The translations under genes and the position numbers were made by a program. A stretch of 64,000 nucleotides of DNA, from contig NZ_CP095412.1 of the NCBI RefSeq assembly GCF_023016265.1, positions 1,860,001 through 1,924,000 of the forward strand, read 5' to 3'. The notes beneath the pieces are model-generated. The model saw only the letters and a program-made list of their open reading frames with translations, made no database searches and had not been told where the DNA came from. Position 1 is the first letter of the stretch, and every line of letters starts with the position of its first letter. This DNA is from Blastococcus sp. PRF04-17. Lineage in GTDB: Bacteria; Actinomycetota; Actinomycetes; Mycobacteriales; Geodermatophilaceae. Below are positions 28,975 to 37,970 of this stretch, piece by piece.

Positions 28975-29015
28975 CCTGCCCGGGAACGTCGTACCGGGCT
29001 GGCACCGTGAGCCCT

Positions 29016-30080
29016 GTGACGACGAGCCTGCGCGACCTCGGCCTGCTGCGGCTGGCGGCCCTCCGGCTGGTCGGGCCGGGCGAGCCGACGGCGGCCGACG
29101 CCGTGCGGGTGCTCGGTGCCGTCCAGGCGCAGGACTATCCCGGGGCGCTCACCTCGGTGGCGCTGCGCACCGCGTCGCGGCTGCGCAAGGACGTCGTGGC
29201 CGCGCTCGACAGCGGTGCGGTGGTCCGCTCCTGGCCGATGCGCGGCACCCTGCACTTCGTCGCCGCCGAGGACCTGCGCTGGTTCCTCGACACGGTCGGC
29301 GTCCGCATGGTCAGCACGGTCAGCAGGCGGTGGGCCGACCTGGGGCTGGACGAGGCGCACGCCGAACGGGCCCGCGAGCTCGTCGACGCGGCGCTGAGCA
29401 CTCGCGGCCGGCTGTCGCGGGCCGAACTCCTGGCGGCGATCGCCGACGGCGGGGTCGAGGTCACCGGCCAACGGGGCGCCCACCTCATCGGCTACCTGGC
29501 CCTGACCGGCACCACGTGCCTCGGCCCGACCGACGGCGAGCGCGAGCAGCTGTTCGTGCGGTTGGTGGACTGGGTGCCCGACCGGCGGCTCGAGCGGGAG
29601 CAGGCGCTGGCCGAACTGGCGCTGCGCTTCTTCACCGGGCACGGGCCGGCCACCGTCCCGGACCTCGTCCGGTGGGCGGGCAGCACCGTGCGCGACGTGC
29701 GGACGGGCCTGGCCGCCGTCCGCGACCGGCTGGAGTCGGTGACCGTCGAGGGCACCGAGTACCTGATGGATCCGGCGACACCCGGTCGGCTCGCCGCGGC
29801 CCGCGCCGAGGCCGAGGGCCTGCTGCTCCTGCCCGGGTTCGACGAGTTCGTGCTGGGTTACGGCGACCGCACCGCCGTCCTCCCGGCCGAGTTCGCCGAG
29901 CGCATCGTGCCGGGCAACAACGGGATGTTCCGGCCCACGGTCGTGCACGGCGGCCAGGTGGTCGCGACATGGCGGTGGACCGGCCGCGGCGCGACGCGGG
30001 CGGTCGCCGTCGAGCCCTTCCGCGAGCTCCCCGACGACGCTGCCGCAGCGATCCCCGGCCTGGCCGCGCAGCTGCCGTAG
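29016..30080 (+). CDS. Winged-helix DNA-binding protein, AlkZ/YcaQ family (HTH_42)
   Basis: A 354-residue protein. The QxQ motif (VLGAVQAQDYPG), equivalent to the catalytic glutamines of AlkZ DNA glycosylase, lies near residue 34. RSWPMRGTLHFV, tandem winged-helix segments, and the C-terminal LLLLPGFDEFVLGYGDR with PGNNGMFRPTVV are typical. AlkZ in Streptomyces unhooks azinomycin-type interstrand cross-links and AlkX/YcaQ related lesions; a DNA repair role is plausible here. An earlier in-frame GTG at 29007 is possible. Confidence 0.88.
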   Translation: MTTSLRDLGLLRLAALRLVGPGEPTAADAVRVLGAVQAQDYPGALTSVALRTASRLRKDVVAALDSGAVVRSWPMRGTLHFVAAEDLRWFLDTVGVRMVSTVSRRWADLGLDEAHAERARELVDAALSTRGRLSRAELLAAIADGGVEVTGQRGAHLIGYLALTGTTCLGPTDGEREQLFVRLVDWVPDRRLEREQALAELALRFFTGHGPATVPDLVRWAGSTVRDVRTGLAAVRDRLESVTVEGTEYLMDPATPGRLAAARAEAEGLLLLPGFDEFVLGYGDRTAVLPAEFAERIVPGNNGMFRPTVVHGGQVVATWRWTGRGATRAVAVEPFRELPDDAAAAIPGLAAQLP

Positions 30081-30135
30081 TCGCTCCATCCCCAGGCTTG
30101 TTCCCGCTGGTCATCGCGTCGCTGATGCCGTATTA

Positions 30136-30151
30136 TCGAACGCATGTTCGA
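30136..30151 (+). promoter_or_regulatory. LexA-type SOS box overlapping the start codon of the DUF222/HNH gene
   Basis: TCGAACGCATGTTCGA is a perfect copy of the mycobacterial SOS consensus TCGAAC-N4-GTTCGA. The start codon ATG at 30144 lies inside the spacer and right arm, so LexA bound here would block initiation at the gene itself. Confidence 0.85.
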
Positions 30152-31960
30152 CGATGCGCTCCTCGATCCGGGTGACCGGCTCTCGGTCCTCGAGACGGGG
30201 CTGCGCGGCTGGCTGGGAACCCACCACCCGCAGCAGCTCACGACCGTCGAACGACTGGCCGGCCCGACGTTCGAGGTCACCACCGGCACCGGCCGGCACG
30301 GCCGGGGCAGCCTGCGCGAGGAGATCGCCGACGAGGACGGTGGAGAGCGCCGCCTGGGCGAGTTCCGGGGGCTGCTGGAGACCGGTGCCCGGCATCTGGC
30401 CGCGGCCGCGGCACGCCATCGGGAGCAGGGCCGTCAGGCCGCTCTGGAGTTCCGGGCGCTGACCGCCTTCGCCAGGCACCGTCCGGCGTCGATCGACCGG
30501 GCCGACGAGGAAATCGGGGCGGCGGCGGCCGCGTCCCGGGCAGCGCGGCCCGAGGTGCTGACCGAGGTGAGCGAGTGGGCCGTGGACGAGGTGATGGCCG
30601 AGTACGGCCTGTCCTCCCGGGCCGCCACCGCCCGACTGCAGCTGGCGGTCACCCTTGCCGAGCAGCTGCCGGCCACCCTCGACGCCCTGGAGGCCGGGGT
30701 CATCTCCCGGCCGCACGCGGCGATGCTCGCCGACGAGCTCGGCGTGCTGACCGATCCAGCCACCCGCGAGCGAGTGGAGGCCGACCTGCTGGCCCGGGCT
30801 GCGGGCAGGTCGGTTCCCTCCCTGCGCGACGCGGCCCGCCGGGCGGTGCTGCGCGCGGATGCCGCCGCCGCGGCCGGCCGGCTGGCCAAGGCGATCCGCG
30901 CACGGCACGTGCGCGTGCATCCCGGCCATGACGGGGAGGGCAGCCTCACCGTCGGTGGCCTGCCGCTGCCGGTGGTGCTGGCCTGCCGCAAGGCGCTGGA
31001 GGGCTACGCCGAGGCCTGCAGGACTCCCGACGACCAGCGGACCAAGGACCAGCGGATGGCCGACTGCCTGGTCGACCTGCTCCTGCGCCCCGACGCCGCC
31101 CACTCCCCGGTGCAGCTCGACCTCACCGTCGTCGCCGGCGTGGGCACCCTGACCGGCGGTGACGAACCCGGGGAGGTCGACGGCCACCCCGTCCCCGCCG
31201 CAGTGGTCCGCGAACTCCTGCACGCCTTCGGACTGGGTGCCGGTACCGACCCGCGGCGCAGCGAGCGCCCCCGGACGCGCCCGGTCAGGGCGAGGCCGCG
31301 GCGAACGCGAGCGGCGACGCACCTGCCGGGGCCGCTGCCGCGAGCCCCACCGCGCCGGCGCCGGTCAGTCCCTCAGCCACCGAGAAGGTGCCTGGCTGGC
31401 TGTCCGAGCTGCTCGACCTCCGTCAGGTGGCCGGCACCGCGCTCACCCACCTACCGACGATCGCGGTGGTCGAGGAGATCACCGGGCAGCTGCTCGCCCT
31501 CACCAACACCGCGCAGCTGCGGTCCGGCCGAGCGCTCGGCCCACCAGGCGCCACCAACGGCTACTCGCCCTCGGTCCCGCTGCAGAAGTTCGTCCGCGCC
31601 CGCGACCGGCGCTGCCGCTTCCCGGGCTGTCGCACCGCCGCCGCCCGCTGCGACCTCGACCACAACCAGCCCTGGCCGCTCGGCCCCACCAGCGCCGACA
31701 ACCTCTGCTGCCTGTGCCGCCACCACCACCGACTCAGCCACCAGGCACCGGGCTGGGCCATGCGCCGCCTCCCCGACGGCGGTCTGGAATGGACCACCCC
31801 CGGCGGGCAGATCCTCACCACCTACCCGCCGCCCTTCGGCACCGACGACCTCCCGCCACCACGACCACGACCACCGTCCCGGCCGCGCACCCTGCGAGAA
31901 CGCATCCTCGGCCGGCCTTACACCGCCGAAGACCGACGCAGCGACCCCGCCCCCTTCTGA
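30144..31960 (+). pseudogene. DUF222 and HNH endonuclease-like protein (13E12-repeat family), one-base frameshift
   Basis: The N-terminal DUF222 domain covers about residues 60-370, with LTEVSEWAVDEVMAEYGLSSR, GVISRPHAAMLADEL and CRKALEGYAEACR. The C-terminal HNH part (FVRARDRRCRFPGC, RCDLDHNQPWPLGPTS, CRHHHRLSHQAPGW) lies in another frame after an Ala/Pro-rich linker. One added base at 31251-31258 would give a single protein of about 606 residues. The family is multi-copy in actinobacteria and 13E12 members are SOS-induced in M. tuberculosis; the perfect SOS box at the start agrees. Confidence 0.88.
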
Positions 31961-32017
31961 CGACGACTCACCCCCGCGCGACCCGGTCTCGCGGATCGCT
32001 GCGCCGGCGGCCGAGGC

Positions 32018-32620
32018 TCAGTCGCAGGGCGGCGGCCGCAGCTCCTCGTCGGCCACGAGGCGCACCTCGTGGCCGGCGTCGTCGGTGAACAGCGCCTCGT
32101 CGCCGGTCAGCAAGGTGAGCGTGCCGGCCTGGTAGGGGTCGTCCCAACCGGCGGGTGGGCCGGCCGGTTCCTCGACCAGCGGCGGGTCGGCAGCGAACCA
32201 GGTACCACCGACGTCGGCGCCGAGCACCCCGCAGTGGGTGTACAGCTCGAACGGCACGGGGACGCCGACCTCGGGACCTCCGGCCTCGGGTGCCGACATC
32301 GCGGTGGCCCCGGAATCCTCCCCGGCGTCCTCCGCGCGCTGCTCCTCGCCGGCGCCGGCGGCGCTCTCGGCTCCGCCCGCTCCCCCGGCGTCCGCCACCG
32401 ACGCCGCCGAGTCACCGGTGGGTGTCGAGGCGGGCCAGACGGTGACGCCGAGGGTCACCACCGAGGCGACGGCGGCGGCGACGAGCAGCGGGGCGCGCCA
32501 GCGCCGGACCGCCGCCGACGGGGGGCGCACCTGTGGCAGCGGGGCGTCGGCGTCGTCCTCGACCAGGTCGGCGTAGGCGGCCAGCGACGCCCGCAGCCGC
32601 GCTTCGAGGTCGGCGCTCAC
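32018..32620 (-). CDS. Single-span membrane protein coupled to a sigma factor, candidate anti-sigma factor
   Basis: A 200-residue protein: a soluble N-terminus of about 42 residues (MSADLEARLRASLAAYADLV), one membrane helix at about 43-64, then an Ala/Gly/Glu-rich acidic linker and a C-terminal domain ending ELRPPPCD with cysteines near the end. The ATG overlaps the stop of the SigE-family gene (ATGA), the usual position of anti-sigma factors. No zinc-binding HxxxCxxC is present, so if it controls the sigma factor it belongs to another type. The outer domain is not recognised. Confidence 0.75.
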   Translation of the reverse strand: MSADLEARLRASLAAYADLVEDDADAPLPQVRPPSAAVRRWRAPLLVAAAVASVVTLGVTVWPASTPTGDSAASVADAGGAGGAESAAGAGEEQRAEDAGEDSGATAMSAPEAGGPEVGVPVPFELYTHCGVLGADVGGTWFAADPPLVEEPAGPPAGWDDPYQAGTLTLLTGDEALFTDDAGHEVRLVADEELRPPPCD

Positions 32621-33147
32621 GACCGCCCTCCCAACTCGGTCTCCAGGGCGGCCAGCGCACGGGAGGCGCTCGACTTCACCGTGCCGCGGGCCACGCCCAG
32701 GACCGAGGCGATCTCCGCTTCGCTCAGGCCGGACCAGTAGCGGAGCACCAGCACCTCCCGTTGCCGCGACGGCAGGCGGCGCATCGCCTCGACCACCTCG
32801 CGATGTTCCTCGGACAGCAGCACCGCGAGGTCGGCCGGCGGCCCCTCCTCGGGCTCGGCGACGCGCAGGTGCCGCCGGGCCACGCCGCGTCGCCGCAGCT
32901 GTGAGCGGGCCCCGTTCACCACCGACGTCCGGAGGTAGCCGGCCGCGGCCGCCGGGTCGACGGCGTGCCAGCGGCGCTGCAGGCCGAGGAAGGCGTCCTG
33001 CACGACGTCCTCGGCGACGGTCCGGTCGTCGACGAGCAGGACGGCCAGCCGCAGCAACGGCAGGCGCTGGGACCGGTACAGGTCCACGAGCGCCGGATCC
33101 CAGGCGGCATCGGCGGTGACCCCCTCCACCGCCACCGCCTCTCCCAT
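32617..33147 (-). CDS. RNA polymerase sigma factor, SigE family (ECF-like sigma70)
   Basis: A protein of about 176 residues. Region 2 is VDLYRSQRLPLLRLAVLLV and AEDVVQDAFLGLQRRW; region 4 is MRRLPSRQREVLVLRYWSGLSEAEIASVLGVARGTVKSSASRAL. This is the actinobacterial SigE-type group that lacks regions 1 and 3. It directs RNA polymerase to a stress or envelope regulon not defined here. The ATG at 33147 has no good binding site; a GTG at 33168 follows a GAGG and would add seven residues. It is followed by a coupled membrane protein. Confidence 0.88.
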   Translation of the reverse strand: MGEAVAVEGVTADAAWDPALVDLYRSQRLPLLRLAVLLVDDRTVAEDVVQDAFLGLQRRWHAVDPAAAAGYLRTSVVNGARSQLRRRGVARRHLRVAEPEEGPPADLAVLLSEEHREVVEAMRRLPSRQREVLVLRYWSGLSEAEIASVLGVARGTVKSSASRALAALETELGGRS

Positions 33148-33245
33148 GGTCAGCACTCGCGCGTCCACCTCACCTCGGCTCACTGGACAGACGCCGAGGC
33201 CCGCACCGAGGTTGTCAGGGACGAGCCGGAATTTCGAGGAGGTGG

Positions 33246-33691
33246 TCAGCCGCGCCGCTCGAACAGGAAGATCGGGATCTCGCGGTCGGTCTTCTTCTGG
33301 TAGTCGGCGTAGTTCGGGAACGCGGCCACCGACCGCTCCCACCACACGGCTCGCTCCTCGCCCGAGATCTCGCGGGCCACGCCGTCCCACGGCTCGGGGC
33401 CGTCCTGGAGGGTCACCTGGTCCGGGTGGGCGCGCAGGTTGCTGACCCACGCGGGGTCCGTCGGAGCACCGCCCTGCGAGCCGACCATGGCGTACACGCC
33501 GTCGTGCTCCACCCGCATGAGCCCGAGCTTGCGGACGTTCCCCGTCTTCGCACCCCGGGTGCTGACGATGACGATCGGCAGCCCCGTGTCGCGGAGGGTG
33601 TTGGCCTCGCGCCCCCGGTCGCCTCGTAGCGCTCCACCTGGTCGCGGACCCACTGTGCGGAGCTGGGCTCGTACTTCCCCTCCAACGGCAT
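33246..33691 (-). pseudogene. Deazaflavin (F420)-dependent nitroreductase family protein, one-base frameshift
   Basis: A Ddn-family protein of about 148 residues when repaired. MPLEGKYEPSSAQWVRDQVE and RYEATGG read in one frame; REANTLRDTGLPIVIVSTRGAKTG, VYAMVGSQGGAPTDPAWVSNL, then YADYQKKTDREIPIFLFE in another. A single base missing in the GGGGGCGCG run at about 33609-33616 explains the break. Such proteins bind F420 in a split-barrel fold and reduce quinones or nitro compounds. Sequencing error is possible. Confidence 0.82.
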
Positions 33692-33701
33692 GGGCCCGAA
33701 C

Positions 33702-34955
33702 TTAGGCGCGCGGCCGCCTGGCCGCCCGGGGAGGCGAGTGGTCGATCGTGTGCGGCACGAAGTAGCTCAGGTTGTCGGTGATGAGGCCGTCGCTCTCCCG
33801 GATGCCCAGGCCTGCCGGCTCGCCGTCGATCACCCAGGCGCCGAGCACGGGGTGGTGCGAGCCGTCGACCCCCGGGAAGTCGGGCAGCGGCGCGAACTCC
33901 TGCAGGACGTAGCCCTCGACGCCGTACCGGCCGGGCAGCTCGGCGAGCACCTCGCCGTCGGCGACGATCGCGACGTTGGCCCCCTCCCTCCCCCACAGCG
34001 GCTTGCGCACGTAGCTGCGCCAGGAGGTGGGCGCGTCCTCGGCGAAGTAGGCCGGCAGCAGGAACTCGCCGAGCACCGGGTCGCTGCCGAAGAGTTGCCA
34101 CAGGACGGGCAGCAGCGCCTTGGTGCTCCACAGCATCTTGTAGACCGGCTCGACCCACGTCGTGCCACCCGGGCGGGCGGCATCGGCGAGCACGGCGGGG
34201 CCGAACTCGTCCTCGATCAGCCATTCCCAGGGGTAGAGCTTGAAGACGACGTCGAGGTGCCGACCCTGCGGGTCGTAGAACCGCCCGTCGCCGTCGTCGA
34301 GCACGATGTCCTCGACGACGAGCTCGATCGCCTCGTACCCCGCCTGGACGACGGTGTCCATGAGGTAGGCGACCGTCATGCGGTCCTCGCCGGAGGTCTC
34401 CTCGCTGGTCCAGGCCAGGTGCACGCGGGGGCGGACGCCGGTGCGACGCTGCCACTTGAGCAGGTTGCGCTGCCAGGCGGCGACGAGCTTGTCGTGCAGG
34501 GCGTTCCACTGGTCGGTGCCCTGACCGGTGAACAGGTGCCAGTTCCACTGGGTGACCGCCGACTCGACCAGGCCCGTCGGGGTGTCCGCGTTGAACTCGA
34601 GCAGCTTGGGCGGCCCCTCGCCGTCGTAGCGCAGGTCGAACCGGCCGTAGATGCTGGGCGGCTCGGCCTCCCATGTCCGGCGGATCTGCGGTCGGGCCAT
34701 CGGCGGGATCCGCAGCTGGTCGAACAGGTCGTTGTCCACGATGTGGTCGCCGGCGGCCACGCACATCTCGAACAGCTGGGCGACCGCCCCCTCCAGGCGC
34801 TGCACCTCGGCCATCGAGAAGTCGTAGAACGGGCCCTCGCGCCAGTAGCTGCGCACCTCGCCGCCGGGCAGGTGGGTCCGGTTGTAGACCAGCCCCTGGG
34901 CCTCGATCTCTGCCTCCCAGCCGGGCCGGACGACGCCGCTCTCGATCCGCCTCAC
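33702..34955 (-). CDS. Glutathionylspermidine synthase-like ATP-grasp protein (YgiC/YjfC type)
   Basis: A 417-residue ATP-grasp enzyme resembling the synthetase half of glutathionylspermidine synthase. RFDLRYDGEGPPKLLEFNADTPTGLVE (given by its first and last parts), AYLMDTVVQAGYEA, FKLYPWEWLIEDEFG, RSYVRKPLWGREGANVAIV and the final VLGAWVIDGEPAGLGIRESDGLITDN (in parts) are family signatures. In actinobacteria, which lack glutathione, it probably ligates some other amine and acid. It forms a pair with the lipoprotein gene just upstream, as E. coli ygiC does with ygiB. Confidence 0.87.
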   Translation of the reverse strand: MRRIESGVVRPGWEAEIEAQGLVYNRTHLPGGEVRSYWREGPFYDFSMAEVQRLEGAVAQLFEMCVAAGDHIVDNDLFDQLRIPPMARPQIRRTWEAEPPSIYGRFDLRYDGEGPPKLLEFNADTPTGLVESAVTQWNWHLFTGQGTDQWNALHDKLVAAWQRNLLKWQRRTGVRPRVHLAWTSEETSGEDRMTVAYLMDTVVQAGYEAIELVVEDIVLDDGDGRFYDPQGRHLDVVFKLYPWEWLIEDEFGPAVLADAARPGGTTWVEPVYKMLWSTKALLPVLWQLFGSDPVLGEFLLPAYFAEDAPTSWRSYVRKPLWGREGANVAIVADGEVLAELPGRYGVEGYVLQEFAPLPDFPGVDGSHHPVLGAWVIDGEPAGLGIRESDGLITDNLSYFVPHTIDHSPPRAARRPRA

Positions 34956-34968
34956 GGCGACATCACCG

Positions 34969-35025
34969 CGAGATCTGCACTCTCGTGGTCATCGAGCGCT
35001 GATGGCCACCAGAGTGCAGATCTCG
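34969..35025. repeat. 24-bp near-perfect inverted repeat upstream of the GspS-like gene
   Basis: The left arm 34969-34992 (CGAGATCTGCACTCTCGTGG and four more bases) pairs with 35002-35025, with two mismatches in 24 and a 9-base loop. It fills most of the gap between the lipoprotein gene and the synthetase-like gene. It is longer than ordinary terminators and may be a dispersed intergenic palindrome. Confidence 0.7.
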
Positions 35026-35040
35026 TGCGGGAGGAACCAC

Positions 35041-35448
35041 TCAGCTGCCCGCTCCGGTGCCCGCGCGGTTGCCGATGCCGCTGCCGATACCGCCGGCTAC
35101 CCGCGTGCCCGGGCTCACCGTGCCGTTCGCCGGCAGGCCGGCGCTGCGCCGCGCCTGCGTGTCGGTCGGGTTGATCCGGGTGCCGCCGCTGGGCAGCACC
35201 GTGCCCACCGGCAGGCCGCGGCCGAAGCCGCCGAGGTACAGGAAGAAGAGGCCGGCGCCCGGGCCGCGGTAGTCGTCGTCGCAGTAGTCCTCGTCGACGA
35301 TCTCGCCGTTCTCGTCGGTGCAGTAGGCGACCTGCTCGGCCTCCTCCTCCGCGCCCGCGGCGCACCCGGCCATGAAGCCGGTCGCGGCCGTGGTGAGCAC
35401 GGTCGTCGTCAGGGCGGCACGGATGCGGTTGGAGACCGCCACGACCAC
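35041..35448 (-). CDS. Acidic lipoprotein paired with the GspS-like gene
   Basis: A protein of about 135 residues with a signal peptide and lipobox (TTAATGFMAGCAAG), so it is probably anchored outside the membrane. A Cys- and Asp-rich segment (YCTDENGEIVDEDYCDDDY) is followed by a Gly/Thr-rich tail. Position and style resemble E. coli YgiB, the DUF1190 lipoprotein partner of YgiC, but sequence similarity is not obvious. The start is taken as the GTG at 35448 after GGAGGGAGA; a GTG at 35442 is possible. Confidence 0.7.
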   Translation of the reverse strand: MVVAVSNRIRAALTTTVLTTAATGFMAGCAAGAEEEAEQVAYCTDENGEIVDEDYCDDDYRGPGAGLFFLYLGGFGRGLPVGTVLPSGGTRINPTDTQARRSAGLPANGTVSPGTRVAGGIGSGIGNRAGTGAGS

Positions 35449-35569
35449 TCTCCCTCCATCGGTTGCCGCCGACAGTAGGACGTCGCGGCGTCCCCGTGCG
35501 CACTCCCGCCCCGCCCGGTGCGGGCCCGGGTCTGGGACAGTCCTGCAGCCGAACTCCGGGAGGCCCCCC

Positions 35570-36244
35570 ATGAACAGTTCTCCGCAGCAGGCCCGTCGTC
35601 CCCAGGTGGTGGTGCGCGGCGAGGCCGCCGTGCTGGTCGACCCCGAGGTCGCCGACGTCGGCGTCACCGTGCGCAGCCGTGCCCGCGACCGCCAGACGGC
35701 TCTGGAGCGCTGCACCGCCCGGCAGGCCGAGGTGTCCGCCGTCGTCGCCGGCCTCGGCGCGGCCGTGGAGCGCTCGGAGACCACCGCGGTCTCGGTCCAC
35801 GTCGAGGTGCGGGACCGGCGGGCCCCCGGCGAGCCCGTGGCCTCGGTGCACACCCAGCTCACGCTCGGCCGGATCGACGTCGTCGGCGAGCTGGTCGTCG
35901 CGCTGGGCCGGCTCGACGACGTCGCGGTGTCCGGTCCCGGCTGGCGGCTGCGCCCGGACAGCCCGGCGCTCGAACGCGCGCGGCTGGACGCGGTGCGCGA
36001 CGCGGTCCGACGGGCCCGGCAGTACGCGGCGGCGTTCGGGGCCGAGCTGACCGAGCTGCTGGAGGTGGACGACACGGGGCACTCCGGCTACGGGCTCCGA
36101 GTCGCGGGCGCGATGGACTCGATGGCACGGTTCGAGAGCAGCGATCTCCAGCTCGACCTCACGCCCGCCCGGCAGGAGGTGCACGGCGCGGTGGAGGTCC
36201 GCTTCGCGATGTCCGAACCGGATCGGGAGGTCTTCGGCGCATGA
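35570..36244 (+). CDS. SIMPL domain protein (DUF541)
   Basis: A 224-residue soluble protein. The start PQVVVRGEAAVLVDPEVADVGVTV, a middle VHTQLTLGRIDVVGELVVALGRL and LERARLDAVRDAVRRARQYAAAFG match the SIMPL/DUF541 family (named after the mouse signalling protein). Bacterial members such as BP26 form ring-like oligomers at the envelope, but no signal peptide is seen here. CGGGAGG lies just before the ATG. It is coupled by ATGA to the peptidase gene that follows. Confidence 0.87.
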   Translation: MNSSPQQARRPQVVVRGEAAVLVDPEVADVGVTVRSRARDRQTALERCTARQAEVSAVVAGLGAAVERSETTAVSVHVEVRDRRAPGEPVASVHTQLTLGRIDVVGELVVALGRLDDVAVSGPGWRLRPDSPALERARLDAVRDAVRRARQYAAAFGAELTELLEVDDTGHSGYGLRVAGAMDSMARFESSDLQLDLTPARQEVHGAVEVRFAMSEPDREVFGA

Positions 36245-37158
36245 GATACCGCGAGAGCGGCCGGCTCGACACGTCCGGCATCTCCGACCGGCGCGGTCGG
36301 GGTGGGATGGGCGGCGGCCGCGGGATCGCGGTGGGCGGCGGCGGGCTCGGCCTGGTGGGCCTGCTCATCGTCGTCGTCCTCCAGCTGGCCGGCGGGGGCG
36401 ACGGCGGCACCGGTGCCGCGCTCGGCGGCCTGGCCGGGCTCGGCCAGGGCGAGCAGACCGACAACACCGCCCTCGAGCAGCGCTGCCGGACCGGCGCGGA
36501 CGCCAACGACTCGGTCGAGTGCGCGGTGGTCGCCGACGTGGAGTCCATCCAGGACTTCTGGACGTCGGTGCTCGGCAGCGACTACGTGCCGACCGACACC
36601 AACTTCTTCTCCGGATCCGTGCAGACCGCGTGCGGCGGGGCCACCAGCGGTTCCGGACCCTTCTACTGCCCCGCGGACCAGCAGGTCTACATCGACCTCA
36701 GCTTCTTCGACCAGCTGCAGACGCAGTTCGGGGCTCAGGGCGGTCTCTTCGTCAACGCCTACGTCATCGCGCACGAGTACGGGCACCACGTGCAGAACCT
36801 GCTCGGCACCAACCGGCAGGTCAGGCCCGGCGACAGCGGGCCCGGGAGCGGCACCGTGCGGCTCGAGCTGCAGGCCGACTGCTACGCCGGCGCGTGGGCC
36901 AACCATGCCGAGACGGTGCCCGACGACTCGGGAGCGCCGTTGATCGAGGAGATCACGCAGGAGGACATCGACCGGGCGCTGGACGCCGCGGCTCGGATCG
37001 GCGACGACTTCATCCAGCGCAACCTCGGCAGTGGCACCGTCGACCAGGACGCCTTCACCCACGGCTCGTCGGCGCAGCGGCAGAAGTGGTTCATGACCGG
37101 CTACGAGACCGGTGACCCGCGGCAGTGCGACACGTTCGCCACCGACGACCTGGGCTGA
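36241..37158 (+). CDS. Neutral zinc metallopeptidase, YpfJ family
   Basis: A 305-residue membrane-anchored metallopeptidase. A short basic N-terminus and Gly-rich stretch precede one membrane helix (about 31-50). The zinc motif is HEYGHH at residues 178-183, with a third ligand in LELQADCYAGAW about 33 residues later. Conserved TACGGATSGSGPFYCP and the ending SAQRQKWFMTGYETGDPRQCDTF (in parts) are family signatures. The substrate is unknown. The start overlaps the SIMPL gene stop as ATGA. Confidence 0.9.
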   Translation: MRYRESGRLDTSGISDRRGRGGMGGGRGIAVGGGGLGLVGLLIVVVLQLAGGGDGGTGAALGGLAGLGQGEQTDNTALEQRCRTGADANDSVECAVVADVESIQDFWTSVLGSDYVPTDTNFFSGSVQTACGGATSGSGPFYCPADQQVYIDLSFFDQLQTQFGAQGGLFVNAYVIAHEYGHHVQNLLGTNRQVRPGDSGPGSGTVRLELQADCYAGAWANHAETVPDDSGAPLIEEITQEDIDRALDAAARIGDDFIQRNLGSGTVDQDAFTHGSSAQRQKWFMTGYETGDPRQCDTFATDDLG

Positions 37159-37160
37159 AC

Positions 37161-37940
37161 ATGGGTGAACCTCTCGCGGTCACCCGCGACGGCGCCGTCG
37201 CCGTCCTGACCATCGACCGCCCCGAGAAGCGCAACGCGATGACCGCGGGCATGTGGGCCGCACTGCCGGAGGTGTTGGCCCCGCTGGCCGACGACCGCGC
37301 GGTCCGGGCACTGGTCGTCACCGGGCGCGGACCGAGCTTCTGCGCCGGCGCCGACATCTCCGACCTGCTCGGCGGCGGCGACCCCGACGATCCGATGGCC
37401 GACGTCCGTCGGGACAACCTGGCGGCCCAGGCCGCGCTGCGCGACTTCCCGAAGCCGACCGTGGCCATGATCCGCGGCCACTGCATCGGCGGCGGTGTCG
37501 AGATCGCCGCGAGCTGCGACCTGCGGTTCACCGACCCGACCGGCGTCTTCGGCGTGACGCCGGCCAAGGTCGGCATCGTCTACACGCCTCGGTCGACCAA
37601 GGCGCTGGTCGACCTGGTCGGCCCCGCCATGACCAAGTACCTGCTGTTCAGCGGTGAATTCATCGACGCCCCGACCGCCCTGCGCGTCGGACTGGTGGAC
37701 CGGCTGGTGCCGACCGCCGACCTCGAGGACGAGGTGCGCCGCTTCACCGACGTCCTCACCAGCCGGTCGGCGCTGTCCCAGCGGGCCACCAAGGAGGTCG
37801 TCGCCGCTCTCACCGAGGGCCGGGACGGCGAGGACGACGTGGCCCCCTGGTACCGGGCCACCATCGCCGAGGGCGAGCTGGCCGAAGGGGTCGCCGCGTT
37901 CAGGCAACGGCGGTCACCGCTGTTCCCCTGGTCCGGATAG
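37161..37940 (+). CDS. Enoyl-CoA hydratase/isomerase family protein
   Basis: A 259-residue crotonase-fold protein. Oxyanion-hole segments are visible: RPEKRNAMTAGM, FCAGADISDLLGG and IRGHCIGGGVEIAASCDLRF, followed by KVGIVYTPRSTKAL. The glutamates of a typical hydratase are not both in their usual places (VYTPRS at the catalytic loop), so an isomerase or other crotonase activity is possible. It starts two bases after the peptidase stop codon, suggesting one transcript with the SIMPL and peptidase genes. Confidence 0.88.
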   Translation: MGEPLAVTRDGAVAVLTIDRPEKRNAMTAGMWAALPEVLAPLADDRAVRALVVTGRGPSFCAGADISDLLGGGDPDDPMADVRRDNLAAQAALRDFPKPTVAMIRGHCIGGGVEIAASCDLRFTDPTGVFGVTPAKVGIVYTPRSTKALVDLVGPAMTKYLLFSGEFIDAPTALRVGLVDRLVPTADLEDEVRRFTDVLTSRSALSQRATKEVVAALTEGRDGEDDVAPWYRATIAEGELAEGVAAFRQRRSPLFPWSG

Positions 37941-37945
37941 GAACC

Positions 37946-37970
37946 GTTTCGGTATCGATCATGGGGGTAC
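37946..37970 (+). promoter_or_regulatory. SigF/SigB-type stress promoter candidate
   Basis: GTTT at 37946-37949 and GGGTAC at 37965-37970 are separated by 15 bases, matching the actinobacterial general-stress consensus GTTT-N15-GGGTA. It begins six bases after the enoyl-CoA hydratase stop and about 240 bases before the DUF3618 operon. The stretch in between (37971-38210) has no gene I can support and would be a long leader. Confidence 0.5.
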
